A stretch of DNA of 64,000 nucleotides from Schizochytrium sp. TIO01 (GCA_004764695.1 SMSO01000032.1:5145483-5209482); one strand, 5' to 3'. Positions 19,602 through 32,544 are shown, numbered from the stretch's first letter. Notes: generated from the letters alone by a model not told the origin. Program-made: numbers and translations.

Positions 19602-22600
19602 ATCTTCCTGTCATCCACAATTATCGTATCCAAGCAAGAGAAAATCGAACACCGCACACAACCAGCAATTATTTTACTTTCACATAGCACGAATTTGTCA
19701 TCATCATCATTTACCGAGCCTCTGTCTTTTGCTTTAGTTTGGTGATGGATGGAGAGTTAGATGGATGGATGGATGAATGGCCCCATTCACCTCTTTACAA
19801 CACTCCCTTGTGTCCTCTTGCGTCCTGACTCCTTTTTTGTTTGTTTCTATTTCTCGTCTTACATTTACCCGTGTGACCTTCATTTTTTTTTTAAAGAAGC
19901 ATCTCCGCTTTCTGAAGCTCGTCTTTGGAGCTTTGTGCAAATTAATGTACTGGTATTTTGCGAGAGAAAATACAAATTTTCCAGCAGGTGTTAAAGAGAG
20001 TGACTGCAGCAAAAGGCCAGACTGATGGTTGAACTTCGAAAGGATTTACTGCTGGAACGCGGACAAAGTTGTACGCAGAGCGTGAGAAAGAAATGGAAGT
20101 AGCCTGGAGCTAATGAGGATGCAAGGTCCGATCTCGCCTCAACACACAAGAGAATTCAATGTTGTACGAAATCTATCACTTACACTCTTAGGAACCCAAC
20201 CAACAAGAATGAAAATATCTTGCCTTCCCATCAAATCTCTGAGTCATTCTAAATCGAAACAAAAGACGATGGGCAACAGAAAAACATGTGCATCTTACTA
20301 TGATAAAATCTTCAGATAACATTTTTTAGTTAAGAAAAACAAAAAAAAGGAAAGCAGCAAGACCTTATTTTGCAGCATTCATCCTATCTATACCGATATT
20401 GGGTTTTCATAGAAAGGTTGAGCTAATATGGTAGATATTAACCCACGTTGAATATCTATCCGCTTGGTCTTGCAATTACGAGTCTCAAAATATAGTTCTT
20501 TTGATACAAAACTGGCGCACTCGAAATTAGAAAAGAACGAGGCTCCCTTTCCTCCTTGTTTATTACCGCCTTTTTTGTATATGTTGTCTGTGTCAACAAG
20601 CAGTCTAGCTGAAGATGGAAACCTGCGATGTACCTACATTACACGGTCATTTTCCCTCGGACAAATTTACGTGAAAAATGCATGAACAATTAATTATCTT
20701 CCTGTCTTTTAGTTGATTGAGTTATTGCTACGCTTGTGTTTTCATGACCACCACCACGAAACTCTGCGCCCAAGTTCTACCTATTTAACGTCACCGGAGT
20801 CGCTTTATTTTTAATGCTAAAGGATTTGTCACCCTGATATCTGGGACCCATATTCAAAGAATGCGAACTAAAAAGTCTTGTCCCTTATCAATCAAACAAA
20901 TTCACTGGTGCTTCTGACAATAATAAAGATTGAACAGTGTCATAGCTTCAAGGCATTCACATGACACCCTCAGGAGACGGCATCCGGTTGTCATGCCTAA
21001 CAGTGTCCTAACTAACAGATTTACACAACATGATTTTATTAACTTTACAGGAATAAATACTTAGCCAATATCTCCGTTCATCAGGGTATGCTGTTACTTC
21101 CGAAAACAGCAAAGCTCTAAGGTTCTTTTTAGATACATAGTACCACACAAAATTAAAATCTCGGGACTTGTGGGACTTTCAAAAGTTGTCCCGATTGCCC
21201 TACCGAAACGAAATCTTAAATATGAGACACCATAACTACATCATATACTTCTTGGTTGCAAAATAACCTCTAAGAGGTTAAAGTATGCCTTAAGAACACT
21301 TAAGTGGCACTATGTTCATCTCTTATGCGAATACACAATGCGACACACGGTTGCAGATGTACTGCAGCATGGAGCACAACTCCGCTTATAGCAGTAATAA
21401 AAACAGACATTCACGCGGGTACTACTTTTTAAAAGGGCAAACATACTTTCTTATTCTGAATTCAAGCTTTTGAAGCCACGCACATGCTGAGCTAGATCGC
21501 CACCTAAGCCTAATCTACTAGATTTTGCAAAAAGTCTGCCTGGATGCGTTTCTGCCAGCTAGGCTGATTAAAGTTGCTGGATGTGTAATCAATCACAATT
21601 GGCCATATTTATTTCTGATAGCATCTGCGGAAAATACTCTTTATTTACTCATGAATGAAGAATGACCTTGATAGAAATTTGAAAAAGCAAACAAAATGAC
21701 AAACATACAAGAGCTTTACTTATGGACGATTTTTTGTTCTCAAAAAATGGTAGCTTTCTTGCTTTACTGTAGCCTAATACTAAAAGGCTCTCAGCGCCAC
21801 GATGCACGTTTCTACGCAATTTGAAAAATGCATAATTTAAATTTGATGAGCCCACGCTCTCCCTTCTCACTGCAGAATATTTATGATTGTTTGTATTTTG
21901 GTACTGAAGATGGACTTGAGTATATTAAATTCTTACAATAATATATTCCCCTGTATCCCCAACTAGGTTTCGCAACAAACGATTGTGTGCGTACCCATCA
22001 GTGTTGAGGTGAGCACGGGATCGCAGTCTGAGCAAGGTCCTATAGAAGATATTACCCGTATCTGGGATCCGTCACATCGTTGAAAGGTGATGTAATCAAG
22101 CACTGAGCAACTTTTGTGAGTCTGCTCAGCACCCTCAAGTGGATATGCAGAACTAAGGTTCTCGGTAATTTAGCATACATCAAGCTATAACGCAAAGTTT
22201 CTGGCATAAAACTACGCGTTAGTTTTTCAGTATATATACACATATATATATATGAGGGCTGCCTACGTTTATAAATGCAATAAAGGATGACAAGCCAGGA
22301 GTTGTACCTGCGACTGAGACGGCAAGTTGTTCGCAGGGCTATTACCTGCAAGCCACAGAAATTCGCATAACCTCTGTACTAGTTCCACTTAATCGTGACG
22401 ATAACCAACACGTTCATGATTGCGTTTTAGAAAGCTTGCACAACGTTACATTGACGAGGGGAATCGTTCTGCTGACAATTCTAGACGGAATAAAAAACTC
22501 TCCAACATTCCATTGAAAACTCATTTGTAGGGAGATTACCTCTGTCCTAAGTAGCATATTAAAATTTGAGTTTAATTTACCCATGAAAGTCCTAGAATTC

Positions 22601-25430
22601 CCTATTCTCGGGGATTAATGCGCGCCCTCAGGGTGTCTCGCCCCGTGCCTGGAGATTTTCTGTGAGATCTAAGATTTTCAATTTGACAGCATAGCCATGC
22701 CATTCATCAAAATATAATGTGACTTTAAGCAATTGTCTTTGAGAAACAACCCGTGAAATGTCATAATATCACATAAGTAGAAATGCATCATTGAAAAGAG
22801 CAAACATAAGTCAAATGTCTCAATTAAAGCGATAACGTAAATTCCAAAGAGACTCCTCATTCATATTGCCAAAATAAATGAATGGCTTAGAGTGGGGTTA
22901 AACTGAAAAAGGCTGACCGTTGAAAACCCTGGCCCATCGGCCGGTTAAACTCGATCATACTACCTAAGTTAGCTCATTGATAGTTTTTTACAATACCTGG
23001 CAACGAAGTCTGACACATCTCAAATGGTCACGACGTGTTTAGCTCTTTAATTAGATGCTCTGAATATTTTAAAGGTCTTTGTCTGTCGCTTTTGTACGCT
23101 TGGTGAATTCCTTGACATAACCAGTAAACCTACACTGGAATAAGTATGTCATGTTGCACCTTCAAAGGACTGGCCCTGGCAAATCAGAGCACTTCCACCG
23201 TGGCATGGAACGCTTTCAGGAAAAAAGCAATTGTTCAATTTACTACAAAGCAAAATAGTTCAGTAAGTATCCTTAATATTTGTCTTTTGTAAGAAATGTC
23301 CCTCTACATTTTTTTTTTTTCAACATAGACAACTTGAAGGTGATCAGCAGTAAAGGCCTAAGTAGAGGAGGAGGCCGAGAAATTAGTTCAGTATAGAACA
23401 AAATTGTCCCTTAACTGCTTGCTGATACTGTTTTTGCCTGATAACATCAGGACGCCTGGGTAGTGGGTGTATGAAGCCAGGTTAAGTTGCTTAAACATTT
23501 AAGTTTTGACATAGAGCAGAAATGCTTAGTTTCATGACAGTTTTAGAACAGACTTTGCAAAAAAAAATGTAATACAAATACCAGATTTCCCATACGTAGT
23601 TTTTGTTTCTTGCTTTAGAGAAATAATAATAGGAGAAAATGTGCTCCAATTTGCGTAGTAGCAAAGAGATGGTATGGTATGGTCTGGGTAAACTTAAAAT
23701 ATTCGCCTGACCGACATGTTCTCTTTTAATCTTTGAGTTGAATTGTGTTGATTCATCAATGCAAGAGCTGTTAGAAACTAGTGCAATTCGTAAAGAATTT
23801 TTCTTTCTTTTTAAACTTGGTAATTTGGTACATAAAGAACCAAACAGAACGATTAAACACCAGGACTAGCACTTCATGAACATATTTGGGTCCCAACCCC
23901 TTGTGGGGGATGTACTTCGTCTTTTCTTTTGCGTTGGGGTGGCTGTCAAGACATTGATTGCGCGTTTGTTACAATAACATCTGAACATCGGGCGTAAGCT
24001 GCGGTCAATTCAAACTGAGACGGGAAAACTAGACTTGTGCGATTCTCAAACTTACAATTCCAGTGTCATCATGGTACATACAACCCGCGTCATAGCTTCC
24101 TGGCAGATGTTTTCAAAATATGTTCCGTCGCGAAAATGTGCGAACTTCCTTATAATGAAGCAAACACTAGGTACTTGCTACACAGCATATAAGGAATCGA
24201 GTGTTAGACGATCAATTTGATTTACTTCAACATCCATGTTAGTCTCCAAATATTATTGTCCACGCGTGACCTGAAAGGCCTGTACTGGTTTAAAAATAAA
24301 ACGGAAGTTTGAGTTGTGCTCCAAAGATCCTGAAGGCATAGCCTAATTATTTCTCTCGTTGTCACTGAAAATCCCTGTTGTAAACAATGAAGAATGGTAT
24401 TGCGTGACAACTTCCTAGCTAGCACGCCAACGCGAATTAACGTGTTCAGACAGCGGGGAGTTTGACGTTTTCTTCGTTGGACGAATACTTTAAAACTTCC
24501 AAGAACCCGTCTGGTTAAGGTGGCTCGGGGTCCAAAGGTGCCTTCTCCATGGATGAACACGAAGGTTCTTCCGAGGCGTCTATCAATTTCAGGCGGGGGG
24601 AACACCATTGTGATTCATTTCTTTTATTTTCGCTAATAGTATTTTACAGGCTGGCTTTGTGCCACATAGCTAGGGAAACGAAAGCTGATCTCTGACTTAC
24701 AATGAATCGTCACGCATCCTCCACGGTGGAACCCCTTTCTTGTATATATATATATATATTCTTTTAAAAAAACATTTTTCTCATAGTACTTTCTAAAAGG
24801 TACTTACTATGTTGCACTTACAGATGTCAATGGAGAAACCTCTGCCTTTGATTGGATATTACATTTAACACTGTGCCTCTGTTCTTCTCAACCACCACAA
24901 TGTGTCTTATACAAAATTCCCTAAGCCACGAATCAAAGGAGCAAACGCTGAATTGGTTGATATCAATTGTTTTAGCCCAAGCTGAGTTCAAGGTAGGATA
25001 TGAAGTCATTGAAAGCTTTAAAGGAACGATCATCATGTTTTCTTTAGAGCCAAGTACTGGCGTTGAACTTCTTCATCACTCAGCATTAATATCGAGAATT
25101 TCTCGGTCTTATCAGTAACTTTAAGCACTCAGATACTTTTTGCTACACGACCGAATGGAATAATTTTATCAGGTGATCGACCTCAAATCCCACTAGGGTT
25201 AAATTGATTATCACATCCTCCATAAAGTTTATCAAGCAATAATTTGCATCGCCTCATCAAATTTTAAAGTATTCAAACATTCGAACGATAGTTCCTTCTA
25301 AGAACAAATTTTTTGTATGGATTACACGAGCTGCGTCAAGTCAACAAACCCGAAACATTAAGCTCAGATTTCTTTGGTCTCGGTGCTTTCATCTCATTGA
25401 TCAAATTTGCAACTCGATAAACTAGCCACG
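19602..25430. other. Long intergenic region without a recognisable gene
   Basis: About 5.8 kb of AT-rich unique sequence. Candidate frames are short. The longest with an ATG is a 128-codon minus-strand frame at 24222-24608 with no recognisable similarity. Small features are an ATGG/GATG run near 19740-19780 and short AT dinucleotide tracts near 22237 and 24745. I see no RNA gene or mobile element. Confidence 0.5.
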
Positions 25431-28400
25431 ATGATCGAGGGTGCGGGGAATATGGATGATGCAAACCATCCAAATACTCAAGACCACTCCATTGAAGCGA
25501 CTGGAGCAGAAGGGCAAGCAAGTCCTTCATCTGCCGCGACTAGCGACGCCGATGCTCTGCCACAAACGCAAGGAGAACATGCCTCAAGTCTTCTTGCCCA
25601 TATAAAAGCGGAGCTGGAAAATCAGCAAGGTTCCCCTGAGGAAGATGAAAAAGGAAACGGAAAAACACGTCTAAGCGTTGACCTTTCTGTTGAAGACATC
25701 CTACTGCTAGCTAGTCTTTTGGAGTCTGGTCAACTTGATCGAGGCTCTAAGATTGGTAGTGCAGTTGCTGGGGCTGTCCGCGAATTGACAATGATTGGAC
25801 ATGCTAGTCTCTTACAGCGCTACAGCGGAGATGGCCATTGGCCTGTCCATGTTTCCTTTCGTGATCTGAGTTACTCTATCACTGCACCCTCCAAAGACCA
25901 AGGACTGGTCAACATTTTTTCTGCCATGGTTTCGCCCTTTTCAAAAGCGACAAACCAAACGATTGAAGTAAACATTCTTGACAAGGTGTCAGGTGTTTTT
26001 CGTGCAGGTTCCTCTACGCTGGTGCTCGGTCCTCCTGGGTGTGGTGTGTCGACCCTCTTCAAAATTCTGTCGGGAAGAATCACCAGTCAAAGCGGGCGAA
26101 GCAAGATAACTGGAGAACTCTATTATTCTGGGTTTTCGTCTGATGAAGTACACGTACGAAAGCTATCCACGTACGTTGATCAGAACGATAACCATATCCC
26201 GGTGCTTACCGTACGAGAAACTTTGCAATTTGCTTTTGACTGTTTTGGTGGAGCAGAAATGGCCCGTGCCATGGTGGCTCGCGTGGGTTTGTCAGGTGAT
26301 GCCAGTGATCATGAAATTGCGAAAATTCATGACGAGCTCGACAACTTCCCAGATTTTGTTATTCGAAATTTAGCGTTGTCGAATGCAGCAGATACTATTG
26401 TTGGTAACGAATTGCTGCGCGGTGTTTCTGGAGGAGAGAAACGAAGGGTGACATCAGCAGAGATGATGACGGGAAGACGGCCACTTGCTTTCTATGATCA
26501 AATTAGTACTGGACTTGATAGTGCAGCGACGTTCGACATTTGTCGACGCATCACAGGCGTTGCCAAACGCCTAGATCTTACTGCCGTGTGTGCTCTTTTA
26601 CAGCCGCCACCCGAAACGTATGAACTCTTTGACGAAGTGCTGATTTTAGCCACCGGTAAAGTTATGTTTCATGGTAGACGCGAAAATGTGTTGCCTTATT
26701 TTGAGAGCATTGGATACGTGTGCCCTGAGAACCTAGATGTAGCAGATTTCATCCAAGAAGTTACGACCTCAGCACGAACGAAACATCAAGTGAACCCGGA
26801 AGCTCCTTCTACTGAAGCAGAGTTAGCTTCTGCATGGTTACGGTCCCCGTTTGCTCAGGAAAAACAGGATCAAGTTGAGCAGTTCTGCTCCCGAGATGCA
26901 GTATATGATTCACCTGTGCGTCGTGAAGTCTATGATGCCAGCCAACCCCTTTATGCTAATTCCATATGCAAGGAGCTCCAGATTGTTGTTAAACGCCAAC
27001 TTACCCTTGCTTTTCGCGATACAGCTTTCATCCAGACCAGAGCCTTGCAAGCGTTGATTGTCGGAGTCTTTCTGGGTTCCATATTTTTCAAGATGAGTCC
27101 TGACCTACCCACGAGTATATCGGAAGACCAGCAACCCGTTTTACAACGATATGGAATTTACTTCGCCACAATGCTTCACAGTGCACTTGCAGGAACAGCT
27201 CAAACACCTATTGTTTTGTCCCAACGTCCGATCTATTACAAGCAAAGCGATGCCTTCTTTTTTCGCACGAGCAGCTATGTAATCGGTGAGCTTTGTTCAA
27301 CTTTACCATTGGTATTTATTGAATGTACTTTGCTAGCCGTGACAACGTTTTGGATCGCTTGGGTTGTGCCGTTCGGTGAGCATTCTCAAACTGGCGAGTC
27401 TGACGTGGGAGGACGTTTCATGCTGTACTGGCTACTTCTTATAGTCTCAAACATATGTATTGGTGCTTGGCTTCGCGCCGTTGCGACGTTCTCGCCTTCT
27501 CAACCAGTGGGCCAAGTTCTGACAGGCATGTGTATTGCTGCAATTTCAATGTTTACTGGGTACATTATTACTGCAGACACAATTCCAGTATGGTTCATCT
27601 GGATCTTCTGGCTCTCGCCTCTCTCCTGGCTTTACCGTGCAGGAATGATAACCATCTTTGGATCAACAGCGTTCACTACAGAGCAGCGCGACTATGCTCT
27701 GGAACTATATGGCTTTGAATACGATGTGAACTACCTGTGGAGTACCTTCATACTTGCAATAGGCTACACCTCTGTCAGTATGTATGTAAGTTACCAATGC
27801 TATGAACATTTGCGTTTTGGGGGCGGCGGAAATTTAGTTCTTGACAAAGAAGAGGAGGAAGTTGCTGTTGCCCGTCAAAGTGAGATTCTCACTGCACCTG
27901 CTCATATAAATGTGCCAGAGGAAGGCTCTTCGCCTGTATATGAGAATCCTATGCATACATCAGTGACATTTACCCCTGTCGATCTCGTGTTTAGGGATCT
28001 TTGGTACTCTGTTCCGGATGCCGCAAATCCTGGTGCCACTCGTAAGCTTCTCAAAGGTGTAAGTGGTTTTGCTGAGTCTGGTACTCTCACCGCTTTGATG
28101 GGTAGCAGTGGAGCTGGTAAAACAACACTGATGGACGTATTGGCCCTTCGAAAGACAAGTGGCACAATTACAGGAGATGTCTTTGTAAATGGTCGACCCC
28201 AAGAAAAGACAACATTCTCGCGCATTATTGGGTACGTCGAACAGATGGACATACACAGCCCAAATGCAACTGTGGAAGAGGCGCTGAGGTTCTCTGCATA
28301 CTTACGCCAGCCTTCGGTAGTCACCCACAACGAAAAAGATGAATTCGTCGAAAATGTGGTGAGCACTCTTCAGCTTGGCCGTATTCGGAATTTGATGATT

Positions 28401-29801
28401 GGCACCAAGAGCTCAGGGGGGCTGACGACTGAACAAGCAAAGCGTCTTACAATTGGTGTTGAACTCGCAGCGAACCCCGCGGTCATCTTCGCTGATGAGC
28501 CTACATCAGGCCTTGACGCAAGCTCTGCACGTGTAGTCATGGATGGGCTGGAGCGCATTGCTCGTGATGGTCGCACCGTCGTCTGTACTATTCACCAGCC
28601 TTCTAAGTCTATCTTTGAGAAGTTTGATCGTCTTTTGCTTCTTCGGCGCGGAGGTGAGATGGTCTACTTCGGAGACCTGGGTGAAAATAGTACTCATCTT
28701 CTCAACTATTTGGATTCTTTGCCTGGGACACGCGGAATGCCAAGCCCAAGCTATAACCCAGCGACGTATATGCTCGAAGCAATCGGAGCAAACGGGGGCT
28801 CCTCTGAGAATGACTACCACGTGATGTATATGAACGGTGATTTATGCAAAAATAACGAGAATCGAATGGCAGATTTAATTCAGAGCAATCTTGCAGAGCG
28901 ACAAGAAATTCAGTTTAGTTCGCGATTTGCAAGCACCTTCGTAGAGCAGACTCGCCAGCTCACCTTGCGCTGGACACGTTCTTATTGGCGAGACGCGGCA
29001 TACAACACGTCTAGGATTTTTGTCAAGGTGTTCATCGCAGTGTTCTTCGGCTTTGGCTTTTTCAAAAGAGGGGCTGATATTACTACAACATCTGACGTTC
29101 AAACTTTTGTTGGTGCCGTGTTTCAGGCAATAGCGTTCATGGCACTCATGGCACTAGTTAGTGTGCTTCCTGTGATTTATATTGAGCGAGCATCATACTA
29201 CCGTGAACGAGCAGCTTCTTACTACGCTGTTTCCCCTGTCTTAATTGCTACAACTCTCGCTGAGCTCCCTTACTGCGTAGCTACTTCGTTGGTATTTTGC
29301 TCCATCTTCTACTTCATGGTGGGCATGTTTCATGATGCACAGGCGTTCTTTCTGTTCTTCGCATTTTACACAATCTTCTATACCTGTATTGTGTTTTTCG
29401 GTCACTTGCTGGCGCAGGCTTTCCCCAATGAGCAAGTTGCAACCCTGGTTTCAGCAGTCTTCTTTGCACTGTGGTGTATCTCAGCTGGATTGATGATTTC
29501 AATTGCCGAAGTGCCTTACTTTTGGAGATGGTTCACATACCTCAATCCGATTCGCTACTCATTGCAAGGACTGGTAAGTAGCCAGATGGGTTGTGATGAT
29601 CCTTCCATCGAGTCTGCATTGAACCCTGGCTGTGCTTTCATTGAAGAGACTAATTCTACTGCTTGGGCAGTCATGCAGGATCGCTTCGGTTATTCATCGA
29701 CTGACTGGCCTTGGTGCCTAGGTTCAATCATTGCATTCGCTGGTGGTCTGCGAATCATTAATGGGATTTGTTATGCCTACGTTTCTTACCTCAAAAGATA
29801 A
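25431..29801 (+). CDS. Full-size PDR-type ABC transporter (ABCG subfamily)
   Basis: The protein has 1,456 aa from the ATG at 25431. Its layout is NBD-TMD-NBD-TMD, the reverse order typical of PDR/ABCG full transporters. NBD1 carries GPPGCGVST (from residue 200), VSGGEKRR and FYD356-Q357-ISTGLD. NBD2 carries a normal Walker A GSSGAGKTT (from residue 891, Lys897), the PDR-typical TTEQAKRLTIGVEL and FADEPTSGLD. The first membrane domain starts near residue 530 and the second near 1195. Such pumps sit in the plasma membrane and export lipids, hydrophobic drugs or metabolites using ATP. NBD1 is degenerate: the Walker A Lys is Val206 and the catalytic Glu is Gln357, so ATP hydrolysis is probably carried mainly at the other composite site, as in fungal Pdr5. 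No intron is seen. The substrate is unknown. Confidence 0.95.
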   Translation: MIEGAGNMDDANHPNTQDHSIEATGAEGQASPSSAATSDADALPQTQGEHASSLLAHIKAELENQQGSPEEDEKGNGKTRLSVDLSVEDILLLASLLESGQLDRGSKIGSAVAGAVRELTMIGHASLLQRYSGDGHWPVHVSFRDLSYSITAPSKDQGLVNIFSAMVSPFSKATNQTIEVNILDKVSGVFRAGSSTLVLGPPGCGVSTLFKILSGRITSQSGRSKITGELYYSGFSSDEVHVRKLSTYVDQNDNHIPVLTVRETLQFAFDCFGGAEMARAMVARVGLSGDASDHEIAKIHDELDNFPDFVIRNLALSNAADTIVGNELLRGVSGGEKRRVTSAEMMTGRRPLAFYDQISTGLDSAATFDICRRITGVAKRLDLTAVCALLQPPPETYELFDEVLILATGKVMFHGRRENVLPYFESIGYVCPENLDVADFIQEVTTSARTKHQVNPEAPSTEAELASAWLRSPFAQEKQDQVEQFCSRDAVYDSPVRREVYDASQPLYANSICKELQIVVKRQLTLAFRDTAFIQTRALQALIVGVFLGSIFFKMSPDLPTSISEDQQPVLQRYGIYFATMLHSALAGTAQTPIVLSQRPIYYKQSDAFFFRTSSYVIGELCSTLPLVFIECTLLAVTTFWIAWVVPFGEHSQTGESDVGGRFMLYWLLLIVSNICIGAWLRAVATFSPSQPVGQVLTGMCIAAISMFTGYIITADTIPVWFIWIFWLSPLSWLYRAGMITIFGSTAFTTEQRDYALELYGFEYDVNYLWSTFILAIGYTSVSMYVSYQCYEHLRFGGGGNLVLDKEEEEVAVARQSEILTAPAHINVPEEGSSPVYENPMHTSVTFTPVDLVFRDLWYSVPDAANPGATRKLLKGVSGFAESGTLTALMGSSGAGKTTLMDVLALRKTSGTITGDVFVNGRPQEKTTFSRIIGYVEQMDIHSPNATVEEALRFSAYLRQPSVVTHNEKDEFVENVVSTLQLGRIRNLMIGTKSSGGLTTEQAKRLTIGVELAANPAVIFADEPTSGLDASSARVVMDGLERIARDGRTVVCTIHQPSKSIFEKFDRLLLLRRGGEMVYFGDLGENSTHLLNYLDSLPGTRGMPSPSYNPATYMLEAIGANGGSSENDYHVMYMNGDLCKNNENRMADLIQSNLAERQEIQFSSRFASTFVEQTRQLTLRWTRSYWRDAAYNTSRIFVKVFIAVFFGFGFFKRGADITTTSDVQTFVGAVFQAIAFMALMALVSVLPVIYIERASYYRERAASYYAVSPVLIATTLAELPYCVATSLVFCSIFYFMVGMFHDAQAFFLFFAFYTIFYTCIVFFGHLLAQAFPNEQVATLVSAVFFALWCISAGLMISIAEVPYFWRWFTYLNPIRYSLQGLVSSQMGCDDPSIESALNPGCAFIEETNSTAWAVMQDRFGYSSTDWPWCLGSIIAFAGGLRIINGICYAYVSYLKR

Positions 29802-31637
29802 AAAGATACATACCAAGATATACAACTTAATCAATTTTAACTTTCGCGATTTTCGGTTCCAAACTATGTCCATCCATCACTGAGCACTGAGCACAATTCC
29901 CCAAATCACCACACTCTAGATAGCTCTACTAGCTAGCTATCTAGTAGATACAACAACAAATCTATATAATTATTCAAGGATATCCTTGTTTATGATATGC
30001 CCCTAACATCACAACGAGCATAGCCACGACATTTATTTATTTTACATGCTCAAGAGCACACGTTTCTATCTTGGTTATTCCATTTCCGCGATAAGGCATA
30101 TGCAGATGTAAGTTACAAAGAAGCCTCTTGTTGCGATCTTGCGCTCATCAAAGAAGCTAGGGACTTATTCCAGAGCTTACCGTTTTGCGTATTTGTTTCT
30201 GGGGCTCAGAATTTCGTCTGTTTTGTATTGGAACAACTTTCAGGGTCCCCATGCCAGCACTTGCCACGAGGTCCGACTAGTTGGGTCGCTCTCTGATCTC
30301 AAGGTCATCGATACCTGCCTACCTCCAGAGGAAGTCCTATGGTGCGTGAGTTTCAGAACCAAAAACAGTCACACCGCTGCGAGCGAGTGACTCCGGCGAG
30401 CTCATCCACCTACATGTATGTCTCCAGAGTCTATTGTAAGTTTGGCATCCTCCTAAGCCATCTAGCTCACCAGATAGCTCTAGCTTAGAGGTACGCCGTC
30501 GACGCCCAATCTATTCATTCCTTCATTCATCCACTGCAATGCAATGCAGTGCAATGGTGATTATGGAGTCCACGCCAAGATTCACGAGTGTGTTGTGGCA
30601 GATAAGTCAACCCAGCGATGGCCAAGTCAGTCAGGTAAAGGATGAGGCTGCTTTTAGAAAACCCGATGAACCGCCACGCAGGCAATCAATCGTCTTATAA
30701 CCGTAATAAACCGTCACAGGTTCACTCACGGCTGTTCGCACCTCACGCACCTTCAGATCGAGCTGTAGAACTCGACTACACACGCACGCTCTCTACACCA
30801 TTGCAATCGCGATGCACGCGACGCCTCGGGCATCTCCTTTCGGGAGGTGGCCGGGCACCTAGGAGCGTGTGTTCCTGGCGCTGCTTTCGCCAATCCGTGG
30901 CCCGGTTCTCGCAGGACTCCTTCTGCAAAGACTTCAATCCATCTTGAGCACCTCGATCTCAAGATCGCTGATTCTTCGGTCCACGATTCTTGAAAGCGGG
31001 CTCGATCGCACACTCTGGACTCATTAAGGGGCACATTTAAGGTCTTTCCACCACAGAACGTTCTGAACAGCACGTGGCATTCAAATTCCCTCCTTAACCT
31101 CCACTGGCGAACCCGCCCTTCTACCCCACTGTCCCATTAAGGCGGAAATGAGTGGTTGATGCAGTCGTGACCCGCTTTCTCTCTGCTAAGGTCCCTCTTG
31201 CCACGCAGAACCTTGCCACTCCCACTGCCTCACATCGACCCATGTTTCTTGTGAGGGAAGCTAGAACGCTCTAGGTGTGTCACTTTATTTCGGCCCCAGT
31301 GGCGTGTGATGCAGAAAGATACCCCTTGTGTGGGCGTTTTTATGCGGCTTCAATATGCGGGTGCGCCCTGTGGGGCTGGGAGGGGGGAGCCAGAGTTTGC
31401 GCAGCAGTGGGGCCGGCGGCGTTGGACTAGTCGCAGCCAGTCATCGGGACTTAGGTGCCTGGGTAGGGGTGTCTTAGGGCGCGGCTAGGCGAAACTCTGC
31501 GTTGGAGGATCCTGCGGAGAAGGGCGAAAGAGGGGAAAAGGCGGATGAGCGTATGAAGGCACGGGAAGGAGCGGCAACAGACTCGCAATCAGCAGTGGAG
31601 TTTACAGACTTCGTGACCCCTTTCCGCTCTCAAGAAG
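29802..31637. other. Intergenic region (ABC transporter / TCTP)
   Basis: No convincing gene. Two perfect inverted repeats stand out: CTAGATAGCT/AGCTATCTAG (29916-29925 with 29935-29944), 115 bases after the transporter stop, and ATCTTGAG/CTCAAGAT (30941-30948 with 30958-30965). The last 350 bases before TCTP are GC-rich, consistent with the promoter and leader of a strongly expressed gene. Confidence 0.45.
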
Positions 31638-32544
31638 ATGATCGTGTACACGGATCTCGCCTCCGGCGACCAGGTTCTCAGCGACAGCTACAGCCAGGTG
31701 CCCCTCAAGTACAATGGCGCTGAGGTTGAGGGCCTCACCATGGTCCAGTCCAAGCTCGTGAACAAGGAGGTTGGCGATGTTGACATCGGCGCCAACGCCT
31801 CCGAGGAGGAGGGCGACGCCGGCACCGACGATGCCGCCCAGATGGTGAACCAGCTCGTCGACAAGGAGACCGGCTTCGGCTACGAGGGCCCCAACGACCT
31901 CAAGAAGGCTGAGTTTGTCGTCATGTACAAGAAGTGGTGCAAGGACACCCGCGAGAAGATCATCGAGAAGGGTGACAAGCCCGGCCCCTTCGTTCAGTCT
32001 GCCAAGGCCTTCCTCGAGGGTAAGTGATGGATGCACATTCTTTGCATTATTTTGTATATTCGCTCTATGAGACCCACGCTGTTCATAGGGATTGCAGCTC
32101 GGTGATGAGGTTTATCCTGTTCATTTGTTACATCATGTCATGTCATGCCATGACTCCTCTAACTTAGCTGGTCAATCCACCTTGGCTCGCGTGGTGATCA
32201 GTTTCTTTGTGATCTACCATGGTGTCACATCTCTCACTGCATGCATGGGGCTCATAGATACGATGGCAATCGCTAATAGTGACAATTCTATGGCGGGATA
32301 GTGATGCACAAAAAATCTTGGAGACAAGAATTTTGAAGACTAACTTGTGTTTGCATTTGCTCATGTATGATTTAATTTGTTTGTTCAATACACAGTCCTC
32401 AACGGCGAGTTCAAGAACTTCGAGATCTACCAGACTTCCTCCTGGTCCAGCCCTGTCGTCGCCTGGTGGGACGACGAGGCCAACCAGCTCGGTGCCCCCA
32501 AGTTCATCTACTTCACCCACGCCATGAACGCCGAGAAGTACTAA
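31638..32544 (+). CDS. TCTP: Translationally controlled tumour protein (TCTP), two exons
   Basis: Exon 1 is 31638-32019 and exon 2 is 32396-32544; together they give 176 aa, close to the usual 172. The join restores frame: the final G of exon 1 plus TC gives Val, then LNGEFKNFEIYQTSSW. The protein starts MIVYTDLASGDQVLSD and contains the TCTP signature IGANASEEEG, the KKAEFVVMYKKWCKD helix and a C-terminal FIYFTHAMNAEKY. TCTP is an abundant cytosolic protein linked to translation, growth control and stress survival. Codons are almost all C/G-ending, as for a highly expressed gene. The leader just before the ATG is pyrimidine-rich (CCCCTTTCCGCTCTC), resembling the leaders of translation-related mRNAs. 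Confidence 0.95.
32020..32395 (+). other. TCTP spliceosomal intron
   Basis: A 376-base phase-1 intron with donor GTAAGT, acceptor CACAG and a GACTAAC branch-site-like motif at 32338-32344, about 50 bases before the acceptor. Removing it is needed to keep the TCTP reading frame. Confidence 0.95.

Noticed and set aside
24222-24608. 128-codon minus-strand ATG frame
   Set aside because: No similarity, no poly(A) signal or other support; left as part of the intergenic description.
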